Assembly (NCBI GenBank): GCA_963853835.1
Contig: OY970824.1
Coordinates: 873,001 to 937,000, forward strand
Direction: 5' to 3'
DNA length: 64,000 nucleotides
From: Calendula officinalis
Taxonomy: Eukaryota; Streptophyta; Magnoliopsida; Asterales; Asteraceae
In this document: positions 1-11,730 of the stretch, one piece after another
Layout of the letters: every line of letters starts with the position of its first letter
Position numbering within the stretch: the stretch's first letter is position 1
Position numbers and translations under genes: made by a program
The notes under the pieces: model-generated
What the model saw: the letters and a program-made list of their open reading frames with translations, nothing else
Database searches by the model: none
What the model was told of the DNA's origin: nothing

Positions 1-165
1 GATTGAGTTGGAGAGAGAAAGATAATTAGTGGATATTAGTTGTGGGGTCTTTAGTAATAATAGTTTTTTATTGTGTGAAGCCCATCCAATATGATAAATG
101 AGAAGTTTTTTGTGGGACAAAAATTGATAGTGAAATGAGAAGTTTTTTGTGGGACAGATAGAGTA
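1..165. repeat. Partial Tc1/mariner-type (Stowaway-like) MITE, cut by the window edge
   Basis: This stretch matches the right half of the element at 3478-3740: both carry the block about a fully shared word 'gagaagttttttgtgggac' and a terminal 'gacagataga'. The left half lies outside the window. The same family recurs inverted at about 55210-55401. The assignment to Tc1/mariner rests on the CTCCCTCCGTCCC-type end and TA target seen in the full copy. Confidence 0.6.
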
Positions 166-804
166 TTTAGGATCGGTGAGTCATAAATCAGGGAAGATAA
201 ATGAGTACGTAGGTTACGATGTGTAGTACAATTTTTGCTTCACTTTCTTTTTTAAAATTTGCTTTAACTGCTTATATGCAATCGCATTCTTTTTTATATT
301 GCCCATTTTGATTTGATACTATCCTAACCTCACGATATAACTTTTTAATTATGAATACTCATGCAGTCATGCGTCTTGAAAAAAAAAAGAACTTTGTGTG
401 ATCATAAAATCGAAGATTATGTTATATGTATACATATATATAGATATAGTTGACTATATTCGGGACCTAATTGCAATTTAATTTCAAATAGACTGTTGAT
501 TAGAGTAGTACGATAATCCTCTGGCAATGGTTAAAAATGGTTAATGTATAGTAAGGAAGCATGATTACTCAAACTTGATTAATTATAGCATGATTTTTTA
601 TTAGTTAGTTTACATGCAATTAATTTAAGCTAACAAAATTTTCTTAAAAATAAAAAATAAGTTTAGCATTTTCCAAATAAAAATAAAAAACCACGAAATA
701 TAACAGATTTAAAAACACAAAACAAGTAGCAAAATTAAGAATCCTAAATCTAGATGTCCTCTGCTGGTGAAGTTAGTTTACTGAAATGAAGAATCATTGT
801 CAGC
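166..804. other. AT-rich spacer downstream of the phosphate transporter
   Basis: No coding frame, RNA gene or clear repeat is visible. The part next to the stop codon at 805 must contain the 3' UTR and polyadenylation region of the minus-strand transporter gene. Confidence 0.4.
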
Positions 805-2391
805 TTAAACTTGTGAAACCTCGATTTTCTCTTCATTCTCACCGGACATTTCCTCAAGCGATTTGCCGTTCGATTCGGGTACCAAAAACGTAAATGCAGT
901 TCCCAAAAGATTGACCACACCCAACACAATAAGCGCGTTTTTTACACCAATACCCGCTGGGTACCCAGCATCCGCCTTTGCTGGATCTTTATTTTGAGCC
1001 AAATATAAGAACCCGAATGCACCCACGATTGCACCTAATTTCCCTGATGCTGCAGATATACCATGGCAAGTTGACCGGAACCGGGCCGGAAAAATCTCCG
1101 CCGGGACCACAAACGTTGTAGCATTCGGCCCAAAATTGGCGAAAAAGAACGTTAACGAATAAAGTACCACAAATCCAATGTTGTTTTGGGGGTGAGTCCA
1201 ATGGTCGTATGGGATCGCTAACGCGAACATAAAAATTGTCATCATTGAAAACCCGAGTAGTTGGATTTTAAAACGTCCCATTCTATCGATTAGAAACACT
1301 GTGAACCAGTATCCGGGAACAGTACTGCAGAGAGCAATTAGGGTTTGAGCTCTAGCAATTCTGTAAACCTCGTGAATTGCATTCATCTTTTGTGCTGCTG
1401 GGATCCACCCGATGGCACTAAAGATGTCCTTTTGGAACAAATTTTGGCTGTAATAAGCGATATCGAGTAAAAACCATGTCGTTGTGGTTCCAAGCAAATG
1501 CATCCCGTGTCTAAGTAGGAATTCCTGACTGAAAAGCCCGAATTTGTTACTAGATTTCCCAACCACTTGATTGATCTTTTGTTGCTCTGGTTTGATATCC
1601 ATTTGCAACACTTTTGACATGTCCATTGCCGCCTGATTAGCGTTCTTCGCCACTAGGGCGGTGTAACGGGCGGTTTCCGGCATCTTCATCCGCCAGTAAT
1701 AAGTCAAAATAGCGGGTAAAGCTCCCAACATTAGAATAATCCTCCACACGTAATCGGCCTGCGGGACATTCGAACCAATCGGATCAACCTCGTACGCCGG
1801 AGCCTTATATTTCGAGTCAAAAATCGACGAAATAATAATCGCGAAAATCCCACCACCTAAAATCCCAAACCCTTGCATAGCAAACACCGCCGCGATAAAC
1901 CCTCCTCTTGTTTTCTTGTTCGAATACTCCGACATAATGGTGGCGGATAGCGGGTAATCACCACCAATACCAAACCCGAGCCAGAACCGGAAAAAACAAA
2001 GAGTAGTCATAACCGTTGTCGGGCTACTCCCGAACGACAAACCCGAAGCAATTGAACAAAGACACATGAGCATGAGTGTAATACCATAAACCTTCTTCCT
2101 CCCTAGTTTGTCACCGAGCCACCCGAAAAACAGCTGGCCGGCTAGGGTTCCGACAAGGGCAACACCGTTCACGGCGGCAGAAACGTTCGGTGGTAAATTT
2201 CCGGGCTTCAAAGCGCCTGGTTTGTGGTAGTAAATCCGGCCAAGCATCTTGGTGACCAAAGAGATGCAAAAGAGATCATAAGCATCGGTGAAAAACCCCA
2301 TTCCGGCGATTACGATTGTGGTGAAATGGTACCATTGGGTTTTTGCACCGTCTAGTGCATTAAGAACTTGTAAATTACCATTTGAACCCAT
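805..2391 (-). CDS. PHT1: High-affinity inorganic phosphate transporter, PHT1 family
   Basis: A plasma-membrane H+/phosphate symporter of the major facilitator superfamily. The 528-residue product has the family's usual length and twelve hydrophobic segments with a long hydrophilic central loop. The PHT1 signature GGDYPLSATIMSE lies near residue 150, and the ATTFVVPAEIFPARFR block sits in the second half. I start at the ATG at 2389-2391 (MGSNGNLQVLNALDGAKTQ), which fits the family. The frame stays open 18 codons upstream, but that extension crosses a good splice acceptor (GTTACAG, about 2433-2439 read on the minus strand), so it is intron plus leader. A 5'-UTR intron is therefore likely, as is common in this family. 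The coding part is one exon and looks intact. Which PHT1 paralogue it is cannot be told. Confidence 0.95.
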   Translation of the reverse strand: MGSNGNLQVLNALDGAKTQWYHFTTIVIAGMGFFTDAYDLFCISLVTKMLGRIYYHKPGALKPGNLPPNVSAAVNGVALVGTLAGQLFFGWLGDKLGRKKVYGITLMLMCLCSIASGLSFGSSPTTVMTTLCFFRFWLGFGIGGDYPLSATIMSEYSNKKTRGGFIAAVFAMQGFGILGGGIFAIIISSIFDSKYKAPAYEVDPIGSNVPQADYVWRIILMLGALPAILTYYWRMKMPETARYTALVAKNANQAAMDMSKVLQMDIKPEQQKINQVVGKSSNKFGLFSQEFLLRHGMHLLGTTTTWFLLDIAYYSQNLFQKDIFSAIGWIPAAQKMNAIHEVYRIARAQTLIALCSTVPGYWFTVFLIDRMGRFKIQLLGFSMMTIFMFALAIPYDHWTHPQNNIGFVVLYSLTFFFANFGPNATTFVVPAEIFPARFRSTCHGISAASGKLGAIVGAFGFLYLAQNKDPAKADAGYPAGIGVKNALIVLGVVNLLGTAFTFLVPESNGKSLEEMSGENEEKIEVSQV

Positions 2392-2432
2392 TTTTGGAAG
2401 AAAGTATCGATCTTTAATTACTCCTTTTTTCT

Positions 2433-2830
2433 CTGTAACAAACAAAACCCATAAAAAAATTAGTTTCTTCCTGCATTCTTTCCAACGTAAAACAAAATAA
2501 TAATCAAATCAATTCCATAACTATTAGCAAGTATATGTACAAAAAGCCTAATTTTTTCATGTACAATAAATCTAATGAATCAAATAGATCAGATTTTACC
2601 TCTATGTAACACTAATTTCACTTAATACATTATATCGTGCATGTTTTTGAGCAAAGTGTACAACTATAGCAAGCAATAACTAAGGTAATTGAACTAAATG
2701 TTACGGTATATAAATCTCATCCCCAAAATAATTGATAATTGTAAGGCTTTCACTTCGAAGTTAGAATCAGGTACCCGGATATTATCCAATGAATTACGAG
2801 GTGTAGGTGTAACTCACAAAACAGACGATC
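2433..2830 (-). other. Probable 5'-UTR intron and leader of the PHT1 gene
   Basis: On the minus strand a pyrimidine-rich tract ending in TTACAG lies about 40 nt before the ATG. A possible donor GTGAGT lies near 2808-2815. The donor choice is uncertain; only the acceptor is convincing. Confidence 0.45.
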
Positions 2831-3455
2831 AAAACTTCACCATTCGTTCTTAGAACTTGTAGAGTGGATGAAACAATTCTCAATTTCGTATAAAGTTGAA
2901 GAGTTCGAATTAGGGTTGGATAGGGATATATATGATCATATAATAGAGATGTTAATTATAGATGAAACTACTCCGAAATTAAAGTTGAATTCTCCTTGCG
3001 ATTTGCTTGGATTGTTGAGATTACGACATGGTAATACTTAATTATTTTAAACGTGATATCACCCCCAAACATTTAGGAAGCAATATTTATTGATTTAAAA
3101 AAGTTTAATTACTGTTAGATTTATGTGGATGAGCATAAATCAGGATTATGTAAATCAAGTTAGTACTATTCTAATTAACAATATGCATGATTGCATGATA
3201 CTATTAGAAGAGTGTACCACATGATTTTTGCTTACTTTAAATCTTTAATAATCGTGTATGAAATTACGGAAAACGAAAAAAATACAACGCAAACATACAA
3301 CTTTCTACATCGATTTATCCGTATCATACATAACAGAGTAAACATACCCTTAAGTCTTTCCTAAATAGTTTTAAGGCTTAAAACCAAAAATTTTAAAAAT
3401 AGTCAGACATTTTTATAATTAACTCTAATATAATAAATATGAATCAGTTTTTAAA

Positions 3456-3463
3456 GGATATTC
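3456..3463. promoter_or_regulatory. P1BS-type site (GNATATNC) upstream of PHT1
   Basis: The octamer GGATATTC fits GNATATNC, the known PHR1 binding site of phosphate-starvation promoters. It lies about 1.07 kb upstream of the PHT1 start codon and just outside the MITE at 3478. An octamer this loose occurs often by chance, so function is an inference. Another match (GCATATAC, 4142-4149) lies at the edge of the next MITE. Confidence 0.35.
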
Positions 3464-3477
3464 TGCTTTCGATAGTA

Positions 3478-3740
3478 CTCCCTCCGTCCCAAAAAAAACA
3501 TCTCATTTTATTTGGGCACAAGATTTAAGGTGATAATTGGTGGTGGGATCATTGGTAATAATTTTGATTAAAGTATAAGATTGGTTTGAAGAGAGAAAAA
3601 TAATTATTGGATAGCTAGTGGTGGGATTATTAATAATAATAGTATTTTATTATGTGGAGCCCATAAAATGTGAAATGAGAAGTTTTTTGTGGGACAAAAA
3701 TATATGGTGAAATAAGAAGTTTTTTGTGGAACAGATAGAC
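3478..3740. mobile_element. Tc1/mariner-type MITE (Stowaway-like)
   Basis: The left end reads CTCCCTCCGTCCC; the right end read backwards is GTCTATCTGTTCC, a degenerate match. Both sides are flanked by TA, the Tc1/mariner target. There is no coding capacity. Other copies lie at the window start and near 55.3 kb. Confidence 0.75.
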
Positions 3741-4148
3741 TATGTTCGTATGGATCATTCTAATACTAAAATAAAAGATATCTTTTAGGAAATAACACAT
3801 AATTAAATAGAAATTAGATGAGTTTATTAGAAGACTTTTAGGCTCTTGTTACTCTTACATTATTATTATACAACTCGATCCATTATATGTTTTATTCTTC
3901 AAAGCCTCAAACAGAGTACTACATACACTTAATTAACTTAGATGGAAGCCTTCTGCTGTCCCCTTGAGAAACTCGGGCTAAGCAAAACAGTCTCCCGTTG
4001 ACATGTAACAAGTTATTCCTCTGAAAACATCAACACTTGGAGGTGACACAATGCGTTAATTTGTACAGAAACTTCTCATGGTTTTCATAACTATAAATGG
4101 AGGATGATGATGATGAACAATGCCCAGAAACTATGCTACATGCATATA

Positions 4149-4420
4149 CTTCCTCTTATTCAAAATAAGTAATACAGTTTCACGGTTTTTGAGGTAAAAG
4201 TTTATAATGATGGTTAAATTAGATTAATTAGATGGTTGGTAGGGAATGAGTCCCACACCTTTTGAATAAAGTGAGGTTAATGATGTTGAAAAGTAAAAAG
4301 TAATAATAAATGAGTCATTTCACTTTGTTAAAGTAGATGGTTAGTGGGTGAGGATCCCACTATTTTTTTCCAAATATGGTAATTTTTTAAATTGTATCAC
4401 TTATTTTGAATCGGATGAAG
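4149..4420. mobile_element. Tc1/mariner-type MITE with 'CAAAATAAGTRATAC' ends
   Basis: The left end CTTCCTCTTATTCAAAATAAG and the inverted right end CTTCATCCGATTCAAAATAAG pair over about 30 bp, with TA on both flanks. This sub-family also occurs at about 7828-8136 and 45633-46469. No reading frame. Confidence 0.75.
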
Positions 4421-5637
4421 TATATTATTCATATTGGTAAATTTATTAATCTATACAAAAATTTTAATTTATGTTCTTTTATTTCTCATGGGAAGATAGT
4501 TTAAAACTTGGGTAAAATTGGAACATGTTGGGTTTAGTAATATAACAACATTAGAATTAAAATGTACGATATCAATAAATATTATAAAACGACCAATAAA
4601 TATTATAAAACGACAAGTAGAAATTATAGATTACTGTATGTAATATATTTTAGACATACCCAGTCAAAACGAATAAATTTTTAGTACGCTCTAAAACTTA
4701 AAATTGGTTGACCCAGAGCCATCTTTTAATCTATTTTGTAGATTTTTATGTATGATTAAACTGTTGCATATTATTATAATAATAATTTTATTACAATAGA
4801 AATCTAGTCTTTGAATAAATTAATTGTATGCTTTCAAATAGAAATAGACTTTGGCAAACTGAGATATTTCATTGCCCAAAGGAGTTTGGTATAAGATCCA
4901 GCCCATTAAGAGCGTTCCGTGGGCTGCTCATGGGACATGGGTTACGTAACTCTTTCACTTTTTGTATCTCTCCCGCTAATTCATTAATCTTCTCTACACC
5001 ATGTTCGTATAGAATTATTATTATTATATAAATTAAATTAATGATATATCAATATTTAAATACGTAATTGTCCTCACAGAGTCAAATGTTACTTAATAAA
5101 ACAAACTTTATAAAAATAAACGATCTGGGAGACTCAGAGAAAATCTAAAGGGGAAACGGTTGCAATTTTTTTTCCTCAGAGATGTCACTTACACTATACT
5201 AATATCGAAAAAATAACTCTATTTTAACACTATTCGGAAATATTTAAAGGGTCGCATGGTTCTCCTCTTGCTACATGGTAGGCGCTCACCTAAACACGAA
5301 TCATTTATTGAATGGTTAGACCAGTCGATCCGAACCCGTCTAATCTCAATCATTACTCGTTTTTTTGTCGATTTTTTATTGTCTTTGGGAGTTATCACCT
5401 TATGGTCTTATCTTCTCTCTACCTATCTCTTCCTTTTTTTAATTTAAAATGATTTTTCATAATAAATAAGTCATTTTTCGAAATTAGTTTGAATAGTTCG
5501 ACACGATAACTCAATCAATAAATTCGAAGGTAATTTAACATGATAATTAATTATTGCCTGAAAAGAAATAAACATCCATTTGATTAAGAGTAAATAGAAG
5601 TGAATGATGGGGACACAAATTACATTTTACATTATTA
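4421..5637. other. Intergenic, nothing recognised
   Basis: AT-rich sequence with short open frames that resemble no protein I know. A partly tandem word (aataaatattataaaacgac, twice) lies at about 4573-4612. Confidence 0.4.
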
Positions 5638-5640
5638 TAA

Positions 5641-5958
5641 GACCACTCCCAACGGTAGGTTACTTCCTCCGCCAGTTGAAGTGGTGAGACCCAAAACCAT
5701 TGGCACCAAAGGGTTACTTCCCATGCCACTTGTCTTCCGCCAGTCTAAAGACGAGAGGGAGTTGTGTTCGTGAGTTGGTGGGTGGGCCCAAAGGGGTATT
5801 TTGTATGTGTGTTTTTTTTTGTAATGGTGGGTCCCAAAAAATTAAAGAGAAGATGTATTTTTGGCATGGGTACGTTAGTTTCATGTTGGTTGGAGGGTGA
5901 GCTGATGTGACGCTGATTTGACAACAATTGACGGTTTGTGTAACGGTTGTGCTTGGTC
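5641..5958. mobile_element. PIF/Harbinger-type MITE (318 bp)
   Basis: The left end GACCACTCCCAACGGTA and the inverted right end GACCAAGCACAACCGTTA form imperfect terminal inverted repeats. TAA stands on both sides (5638-5640 and 5959-5961), the 3-bp target duplication typical of PIF/Harbinger. Short open frames inside are by-products of the repeat. Confidence 0.75.
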
Positions 5959-5961
5959 TAA

Positions 5962-6811
5962 GTTTCCAAGAATATTATACAGTATTCAAAAACGTAAGAC
6001 ACGGTAATTTAGCGTGTAATGTTTTTGCACAAGGAACTTGACATAAAGCAGGTTAAGTAGACAATGAACACTTTGTTAATTGGATTAGTTTTAGCAGAAA
6101 CAAATAAGTGAAAATAATTGGTTTTAATTCTCAAAAATTAAAATTGAACAATTCAAATTATCTTAAAAACTAAATTGATCCAAACCAAATTATAATTTGG
6201 TTCGTCCAGTTTTACAGTTAAATTTATTCTTGTAATTATTTTTACCACAAAATCCGTAAAAAAGTATAAAACCTTTATAATGAAACTTTTGAATCCAATA
6301 ATTATGAATTTCTCAAGTAGTAAATTTAATAATTTATCAATTAATATACTAATTTACTAATAAAAAAAAGTAATATCTATTTATTCCACTCATATATCTA
6401 AACGATGTCAAATTGTCAAGGATATCAATAACTTTGATGAGGTTTAATTTGTTTTTGTATCTGTACTTTGTAACTTTTTGTTAGTTTTTTAATAATTATA
6501 CGCCAAAGTAATTAAAAAAAAATTAGATTTTGATTGGTTGGAGCTTTTACTTATTATCGATATATAGCAGATCTGTTGCTTCATAAACACAAAGTGTGCC
6601 TTGCCAAAGTGGCCAGAGGCCCAGCCCTAACATTCAGGCCTCCCAGCCTACCCGATTATTGCTTAACACTCAAATATTTTCCGAGCGTCGTTGTAGAGCT
6701 TCAGCTGACGGATATTGATTGTATTGCTCGCACCGGCCACCGTCACCGATACAGCCGACACCAACCAAAACGAGGACCGGAAGAGTTTTTTTTTTTTCGT
6801 ACAAAATATGA
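5962..6811. other. Intergenic; includes an unexplained GC-richer block at about 6540-6790
   Basis: Mostly AT-rich. The block 6540-6790 is clearly richer in G and C and gives a 98-codon open frame on the plus strand, but the translation resembles nothing I recognise and has no splice-site support. It may be old coding or transposon sequence. Confidence 0.35.
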
Positions 6812-7124
6812 CAATGTTGCTTTTTGGTAAGCCCTCTTAATTGATTCAGATAAGATGACAGGAGTGTTTGCTAAGACCTCTTAATCAGTTTCTGAATCAG
6901 AAATTAAACATGTTCTGTCTTTTAACCAGACAGATACTGTTTGGTAAGCCTCTTAATGATTCAGTTAAGAGGACAGCCTCTTAATCGGACAGATTCAGAG
7001 TGTCTGGTAAGACCTCTTAATCAGCATCTGAATCAGATTTTGAACATATTATGCCTCTTAAATGTAAGGGTAAGTCTGAATCATTCAGATCTTAATCATC
7101 CAGATGCTACCAAACAACATCTAA
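6812..7124. mobile_element. hAT-like MITE with internal repeats
   Basis: The word TTTGGTAAGNCCTCTTAAT(GA)TCAG occurs four times (about 6822, 6870, 6939, 6996). The left edge ATGTTGCTTTTTGGTAAG and the inverted right edge ATGTTGTTTGGTAGC suggest terminal inverted repeats. No clear 8-bp target duplication was found, so the superfamily and exact ends are uncertain. Confidence 0.5.
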
Positions 7125-7827
7125 ATTTGAATGAATCATTCAAACCTCTGCATCATTAACAACACATATAGTAACTTTTATGAAGTAATTTTTTTTTTCT
7201 ACTAGCTTTTTTTTTGGCAAATAAGTTGCTTTTATTTAGATGTAAGAGTTTTTTAATAATTAATTTCAGAATAAAATAGTTCTTAAGGATAATTTAGTTA
7301 TTTTAAAATAAAATATCAGAGTACGCTTAAACAATTGTATTTATCTCCTTTAATATCATTTTACATTTTTTAAGATCCAACTTCTAGCTATACAAATAAA
7401 AGTTTCAGCACAGTTCAAATAAGTGGTCAAAATGATAATACCCTAAATCCCTAATCCTGAAAATGGTCGTTTCACGATTTTTCTCTGATTTACAACGGGT
7501 TCACTAAGAGCGAAGTTGATCATACATGGAAAAGTAGAACAGTTTTGAGCTTTTTAACAAGGTGATTTATACAATTATACACTATGTAAGTTATTTGTAC
7601 AAGTGTTACAATAGTTCATGATTTATACACCAAGTTACTTGTACAAGTGTTAAAGCAATAGTTGAAGTGTCTGAATAATATATGAAAAATAATGCATTTC
7701 TTGCTACTAAATCTTCCTACATCATGATACCCATAAAATAATTAACATGTAAAATTCACTAATTATATTTCCTAGTCTTATCATTTAGTTTGAACATTTG
7801 TATTAATAAATGAGTATAAATATCATA
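7125..7827. other. Intergenic, nothing recognised
   Basis: AT-rich sequence without a coding frame. A short imperfect repeat with the word 'gtacaagtgtta' occurs at about 7599 and 7643. Confidence 0.4.
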
Positions 7828-8136
7828 TTTTCTCCGTTTCAAAATAAGTGATACACTTTCCTTTTCAGGATGTTTCAAAATAAATGATACACTTTGAAAG
7901 CTTACGTTATTTCGTAAAAAGTTGTGAATCCCACATCCACTATCTCATTTAAATAGTGAAATTACACATGTACCCTTACTTTTACATTTAGACATCATTA
8001 ACCTCACTTTAATCAACAGGTGTGGGACCATTCCTCCACTAACTATCCAATTTAATTTAATTTAACCTTCATTACGATATTTTGCCTCAAACAACGTGAA
8101 AACCAAAGTGTATCACTTATTTTGAAACGGAGGAAG
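7828..8136. mobile_element. Tc1/mariner-type MITE
   Basis: The left end CTCCGTTTCAAAATAAGTGATACACTTT pairs with the right end AAAGTGTATCACTTATTTTGAAACGGAG, followed by GAAG and a TA. A second internal copy of the 'GTTTCAAAATAAATGATACACTTTG' type word lies at about 7871. Same sub-family as 4149-4420. The left border is uncertain by a few bases. Confidence 0.75.
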
Positions 8137-8451
8137 TAATTCTAATACATGTGAGGTAGAAATCACTTTCATACTGATGATGTATAATTGTGTGTTGAAA
8201 AGGCAAAACGAATGGGTATAACGAGCATTATTGCAATCTAAACAAAAGAAAAACAATCAGTTACATATGCAAATAGCAAGAATGCATTATACACAGTCAA
8301 AATATCATCACATAATAAAATGGGACATGTGAAACCAACCACATTCTCATCAAAACCTAGTATCACAAGAATGATAACAAACAAGTTGCAGTAACTAATT
8401 CAACAAACATGACAATAACTTCCAAGATAGTAGTAGCAGTTGGAGAGCTAG

Positions 8452-8946
8452 TCAATACTTCCTAGGTGGTTGTTGGGTCGGCAACAATCCAAAACGCTTC
8501 TTCAACAAAACCCTTTGCCTCGAGAATTTGTCATCAGGTGAAAACCGAGCTGCAAATGAAAGAAATATATAAAAATAACACCAAATTATATAAATCTTGA
8601 AATGTTAAAAATTCATCAAAACGGAATCATATGACAAACCCTATATATATATATTATTATATAGTGGTTAAAACTACACAAGTGAGATACCGGGATGAGC
8701 AGATTGTGTGGCCAATCCGACTGGTGATTCTTTCTGCACATCAACAGAGAACACAAGTAAGTTATTTGATTGCTTAAATGGTCTATTTACATGTTAACAT
8801 TAACCAAATTAACGTAATTTAAAATAAACAAATGCCCTTAAAAGAATGTAAAAGTTGGTATATATGAATGATTAGTATTAGTATTGACGAACCTTGGTGG
8901 TGTAAACTTTGTCACCGTTATCGTTTATGTAAAACTGGAGATACAT
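8452..8946 (-). CDS. NOP10: H/ACA snoRNP subunit NOP10
   Basis: A core protein of box H/ACA snoRNPs, which pseudouridylate rRNA in the nucleolus. Three coding exons: 8893-8946, 8691-8733 and 8452-8549, giving 64 residues, the normal NOP10 length. The protein begins MYLQFYINDNGDKVYTTKK, continues through SAHPARFSPDDKFSRQRVLL and ends LPTQQPPRKY, all hallmarks of plant NOP10. Every junction is GT..AG in minus-strand orientation. A good acceptor (CTTACAG) lies 11 nt before the ATG and a matching donor near 9244, so the leader is split by a 5'-UTR intron of about 290 bp. Confidence 0.95.
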
Positions 8947-9244
8947 TTTGGCTCTGTAAGAACCACAAGTGGATAGGGTTAATAACACTTTCAATCAACA
9001 ACAGCAGCAATCTTAGCACAGTCCTGAGATTTTAAAAGCCCTATCCAAAACTGGATCCTTAAAAGCGAAATTAATCTCCGTTTGTTAAGTGATTATTGTA
9101 AAATTAGAGGCAAATTGGTTAATATATAAGCAAAATCCCCATGGATATTGAGCTACAGTATTCAAACAAATCGAAGCAATTAAGTTGCGAATGAGAATTG
9201 GGAAACAAATACACAGGGAACGGAAGGAGAATAGGAACATGTAC

Positions 9245-9330
9245 CTTCGATGACCAACAATGGCCGCAATGAAATAATGCTAGGGTTTTTCTCTTAAATT
9301 TAGGGCTTTAGTTTTTATAGTCTTTTCACA
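9245..9330 (-). promoter_or_regulatory. NOP10 leader exon and core promoter with telo-box-like word
   Basis: Read on the minus strand: TATAAAAAC at about 9313-9321, then AAAACCCTAG near 9280-9289, then a leader exon ending in GAAG before a GTACAT donor. Telo-box words (AAACCCTA) near start sites are typical of plant ribosomal and nucleolar protein genes. The transcription start is inferred. Confidence 0.5.
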
Positions 9331-9796
9331 AGGCCCCTATGTACTTTTGCATAATTGCGTTTCTAACCCCTCATGACAAACCCCCTAAATAATGCTTAGA
9401 TTCAAAGTCATTAGACTTGTATCCAAGGTGTTTGAACTAAAAATATAGAATTAGATTTGACGAAACACGTGACTAAATGCTTGTTGTGATGAGTAAATGC
9501 ATTTTGTCAAACTGAAAGGAGGGAGACACATTTGGTCGGGTCGCCAGAATGGTTTTAACGAAGAGTATGCGTCTGTGGTTTATAAAAATACACATCATAT
9601 TTATAAACTGAATTATTTATCTCGTTACATTACATAAATAAAAAATAACATTCATGATGCATTGTAGATGAATAGTGAATTTATAAGTGTTTTCAAAGAT
9701 ATAATCATACATGAAAACTTATACGAAGTACTAGTATATTCATTGCACAACATTTTATAAATAAATAAAAAATTTATTCACTGTAAGTAATCTTAA
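9331..9796. other. Spacer between the divergent NOP10 and NECAP-like genes
   Basis: I searched it by eye for the missing first codons of the NECAP-like gene and saw none. It is AT-rich and otherwise featureless. Confidence 0.4.
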
Positions 9797-10905
9797 CACA
9801 CATTACTAGTCGTTCGAGAAGTTTTCGTTTTTAAAATCCCGCCGAGATCCACCAGCGGCGGTTACAAGTGCGGCGAGTGGCTTCAATCGGACAAGATCTG
9901 GTCCGGCAGACTCCGCGTGGTTTCATGTAAGGATCGGTGTGAGATCCGGTTAGAAGATCCGAATTCCGGCGATTTGTTCGCCGCTTGTTTCGTTAACCCT
10001 GGGCTGAGAGAGAACGCCGTGGAGCCCGTTCTCGATTCGTCGAGGTATTTCGTTTTGAAAATCGAGGGTGGAACAGGGAAGCACGCGTTCATGGGGCTAG
10101 GGTTTACGGAGAGAAATGAGGCGTTTGATTTCAATGTTGCGTTGTCAGATCATGAGAAACATGTCAAGAGAGAGATTGAGAAGGATGCTGGTGAAGCTAC
10201 CAGCCATATTGACATTCATCCTGCTGTGAATCATAGATTAAAGGTACATAACTTACACGATAGAATCAAGTTCAGTAATGCTGAAATTCAGTAGTTTATG
10301 TTAGCTGTTTGAGGCATACGATCTTACATTTGGAATTCTGTTTATCTGGAGCTTACAGTGTCAAACAATTATCGATTGATTTCATACAAATTGAAGAAAA
10401 ACACTTTGATAAACCACAACTGCAGCTATACTTATGTATCTATTATTGTGTTCTTCAGGAAGGTGAAACTATTCGAATAAGTGTGAAAAACAAGCCTGCA
10501 AGTGGGGCCGGGATGCTTTCATCAGCTGGTTTATCAGGTGGTCCAGCTGGCACTGGAAAGCTTAAACCTTTAAGCCTTACACCGCCACCTACCTCCACCG
10601 GAAAGATCAGGTCTCCTCTCCCACCACCACCCAATGATCCTGCTGCTATTCGAATGACTTCTATAAAACATGACATCACTGTTGAAGGAGATAAGGAATC
10701 TGCTAAGAATGCTTTCAGTGATTTATCTCAACTTGAGGTATATAATATACTTTAATTTTTTATCAGTTGATGTTTGTTAATAAAACTTCATGGTTTTTAA
10801 GCTCTGTTTCGACACATTTTACTTATGCAGAAGAATCTTCCTTCCATGAACCCAACGGGATCGATTAAAAGTAAAACGACTGCAGCTGGATGGGCGGCAT
10901 TTTGA
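9797..10905 (+). CDS. NECAP-like protein (adaptin-ear-binding coat-associated), start codon not found
   Basis: NECAP proteins have a PH-like domain and act with AP-2 adaptors in clathrin-mediated endocytosis. Exons: 9797-10243, 10459-10737, 10831-10905. The frame starts with HTLLVVREVFVFKIPPR, then GGYKCGEWLQSDKIWSGRLR, SCKDRCEIRLEDPNSGDLFA, a proline-rich middle and the conserved C-terminal motif GWAAF. Splice sites are clean. The oddity is the start: plant homologues begin with about 11 acidic residues ending FEHTLLVV, but here the codon just before HTLL is TAA (9794-9796) and no in-frame ATG occurs until within the PH-like domain (about 10090). Either a small first exon lies upstream and escaped me, or the gene has lost its 5' end. 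The rest shows no damage. Confidence 0.8.
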
Positions 10906-11730
10906 TTCTTTAAAACCGTATGTATACATGTCGCGTGTTTGTATGTATAATGAAGAAACTAGTTTCATTTAAGCCTTCAATTATTTGGCTTCTTGTTGTG
11001 TTTCTTATGGTCCTTGGAAAGAAAGCATTTTTATTAGCACTGTCTACTGATTTTAAGCCGTCTTTAGGGATGAATTTCTTGCTTGATTTGTAGTACATTA
11101 ACCATCAACCAACCACTAACCATAAAGTTAGCATTTTTAAACACAAAAACATCCTTCAGAACAGCCCTAAAGATGTTAACAAAATCCTTAATTTAATTGC
11201 ATGTAGTTTCACACACTGTCAACTTGTTCTTATGGAAAACATAACATGCTTCCACCAACACACAGTTATAAGTCAAGTAGATGAGACACTTATAGGTTAT
11301 GGTGGAAAGATGCTTTGTACACAGGATAGAAAGTATAATCATGTTTTAACATAGTCTTGCTTTGACATTTTATCTGTTTTGTAGTTTGATACTTTTATTT
11401 AATATGTACATATTCGTTGGACATGTGGGATAATGACATTAACAAGAATATATTGACATAAATAAGAATATGGGTTGATCAAAATCAAAATAATAAATAA
11501 ATTGTATTTTGTAGTGATTCTTAATAAGTTAATAAATAAGTAGAATATAATCTCATTTAATAGCATACGTATAGCATCTACAAATAACTCAAATATAAAC
11601 CATAAACCATTCTTATTATAGGCTTCCTTTTTACATAACAAAATTATATATCATTTATAATTATTTTCCTATTCATTAACTGTTTATGAATGTTTTTTTT
11701 AATAAATAATATTTAAAAAATATATATAAA
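10906..11730. other. 3' flank of the NECAP-like gene and AT-rich spacer
   Basis: No further coding frame is credible. The part up to about 11100 probably includes the 3' UTR. Confidence 0.4.

Noticed and set aside
2392..2445. N-terminal extension of the phosphate transporter by 18 residues
   Set aside because: It runs through a leader with a strong splice acceptor and does not fit the PHT1 family start; MGSNGN.. at 2391 does.
5700..5927. Overlapping frames on both strands within 5641-5958
   Set aside because: They lie inside a MITE with clear ends and target duplication.
6534..6830. A 98-codon plus-strand gene
   Set aside because: Open frame only; no recognisable similarity, splice sites or promoter.
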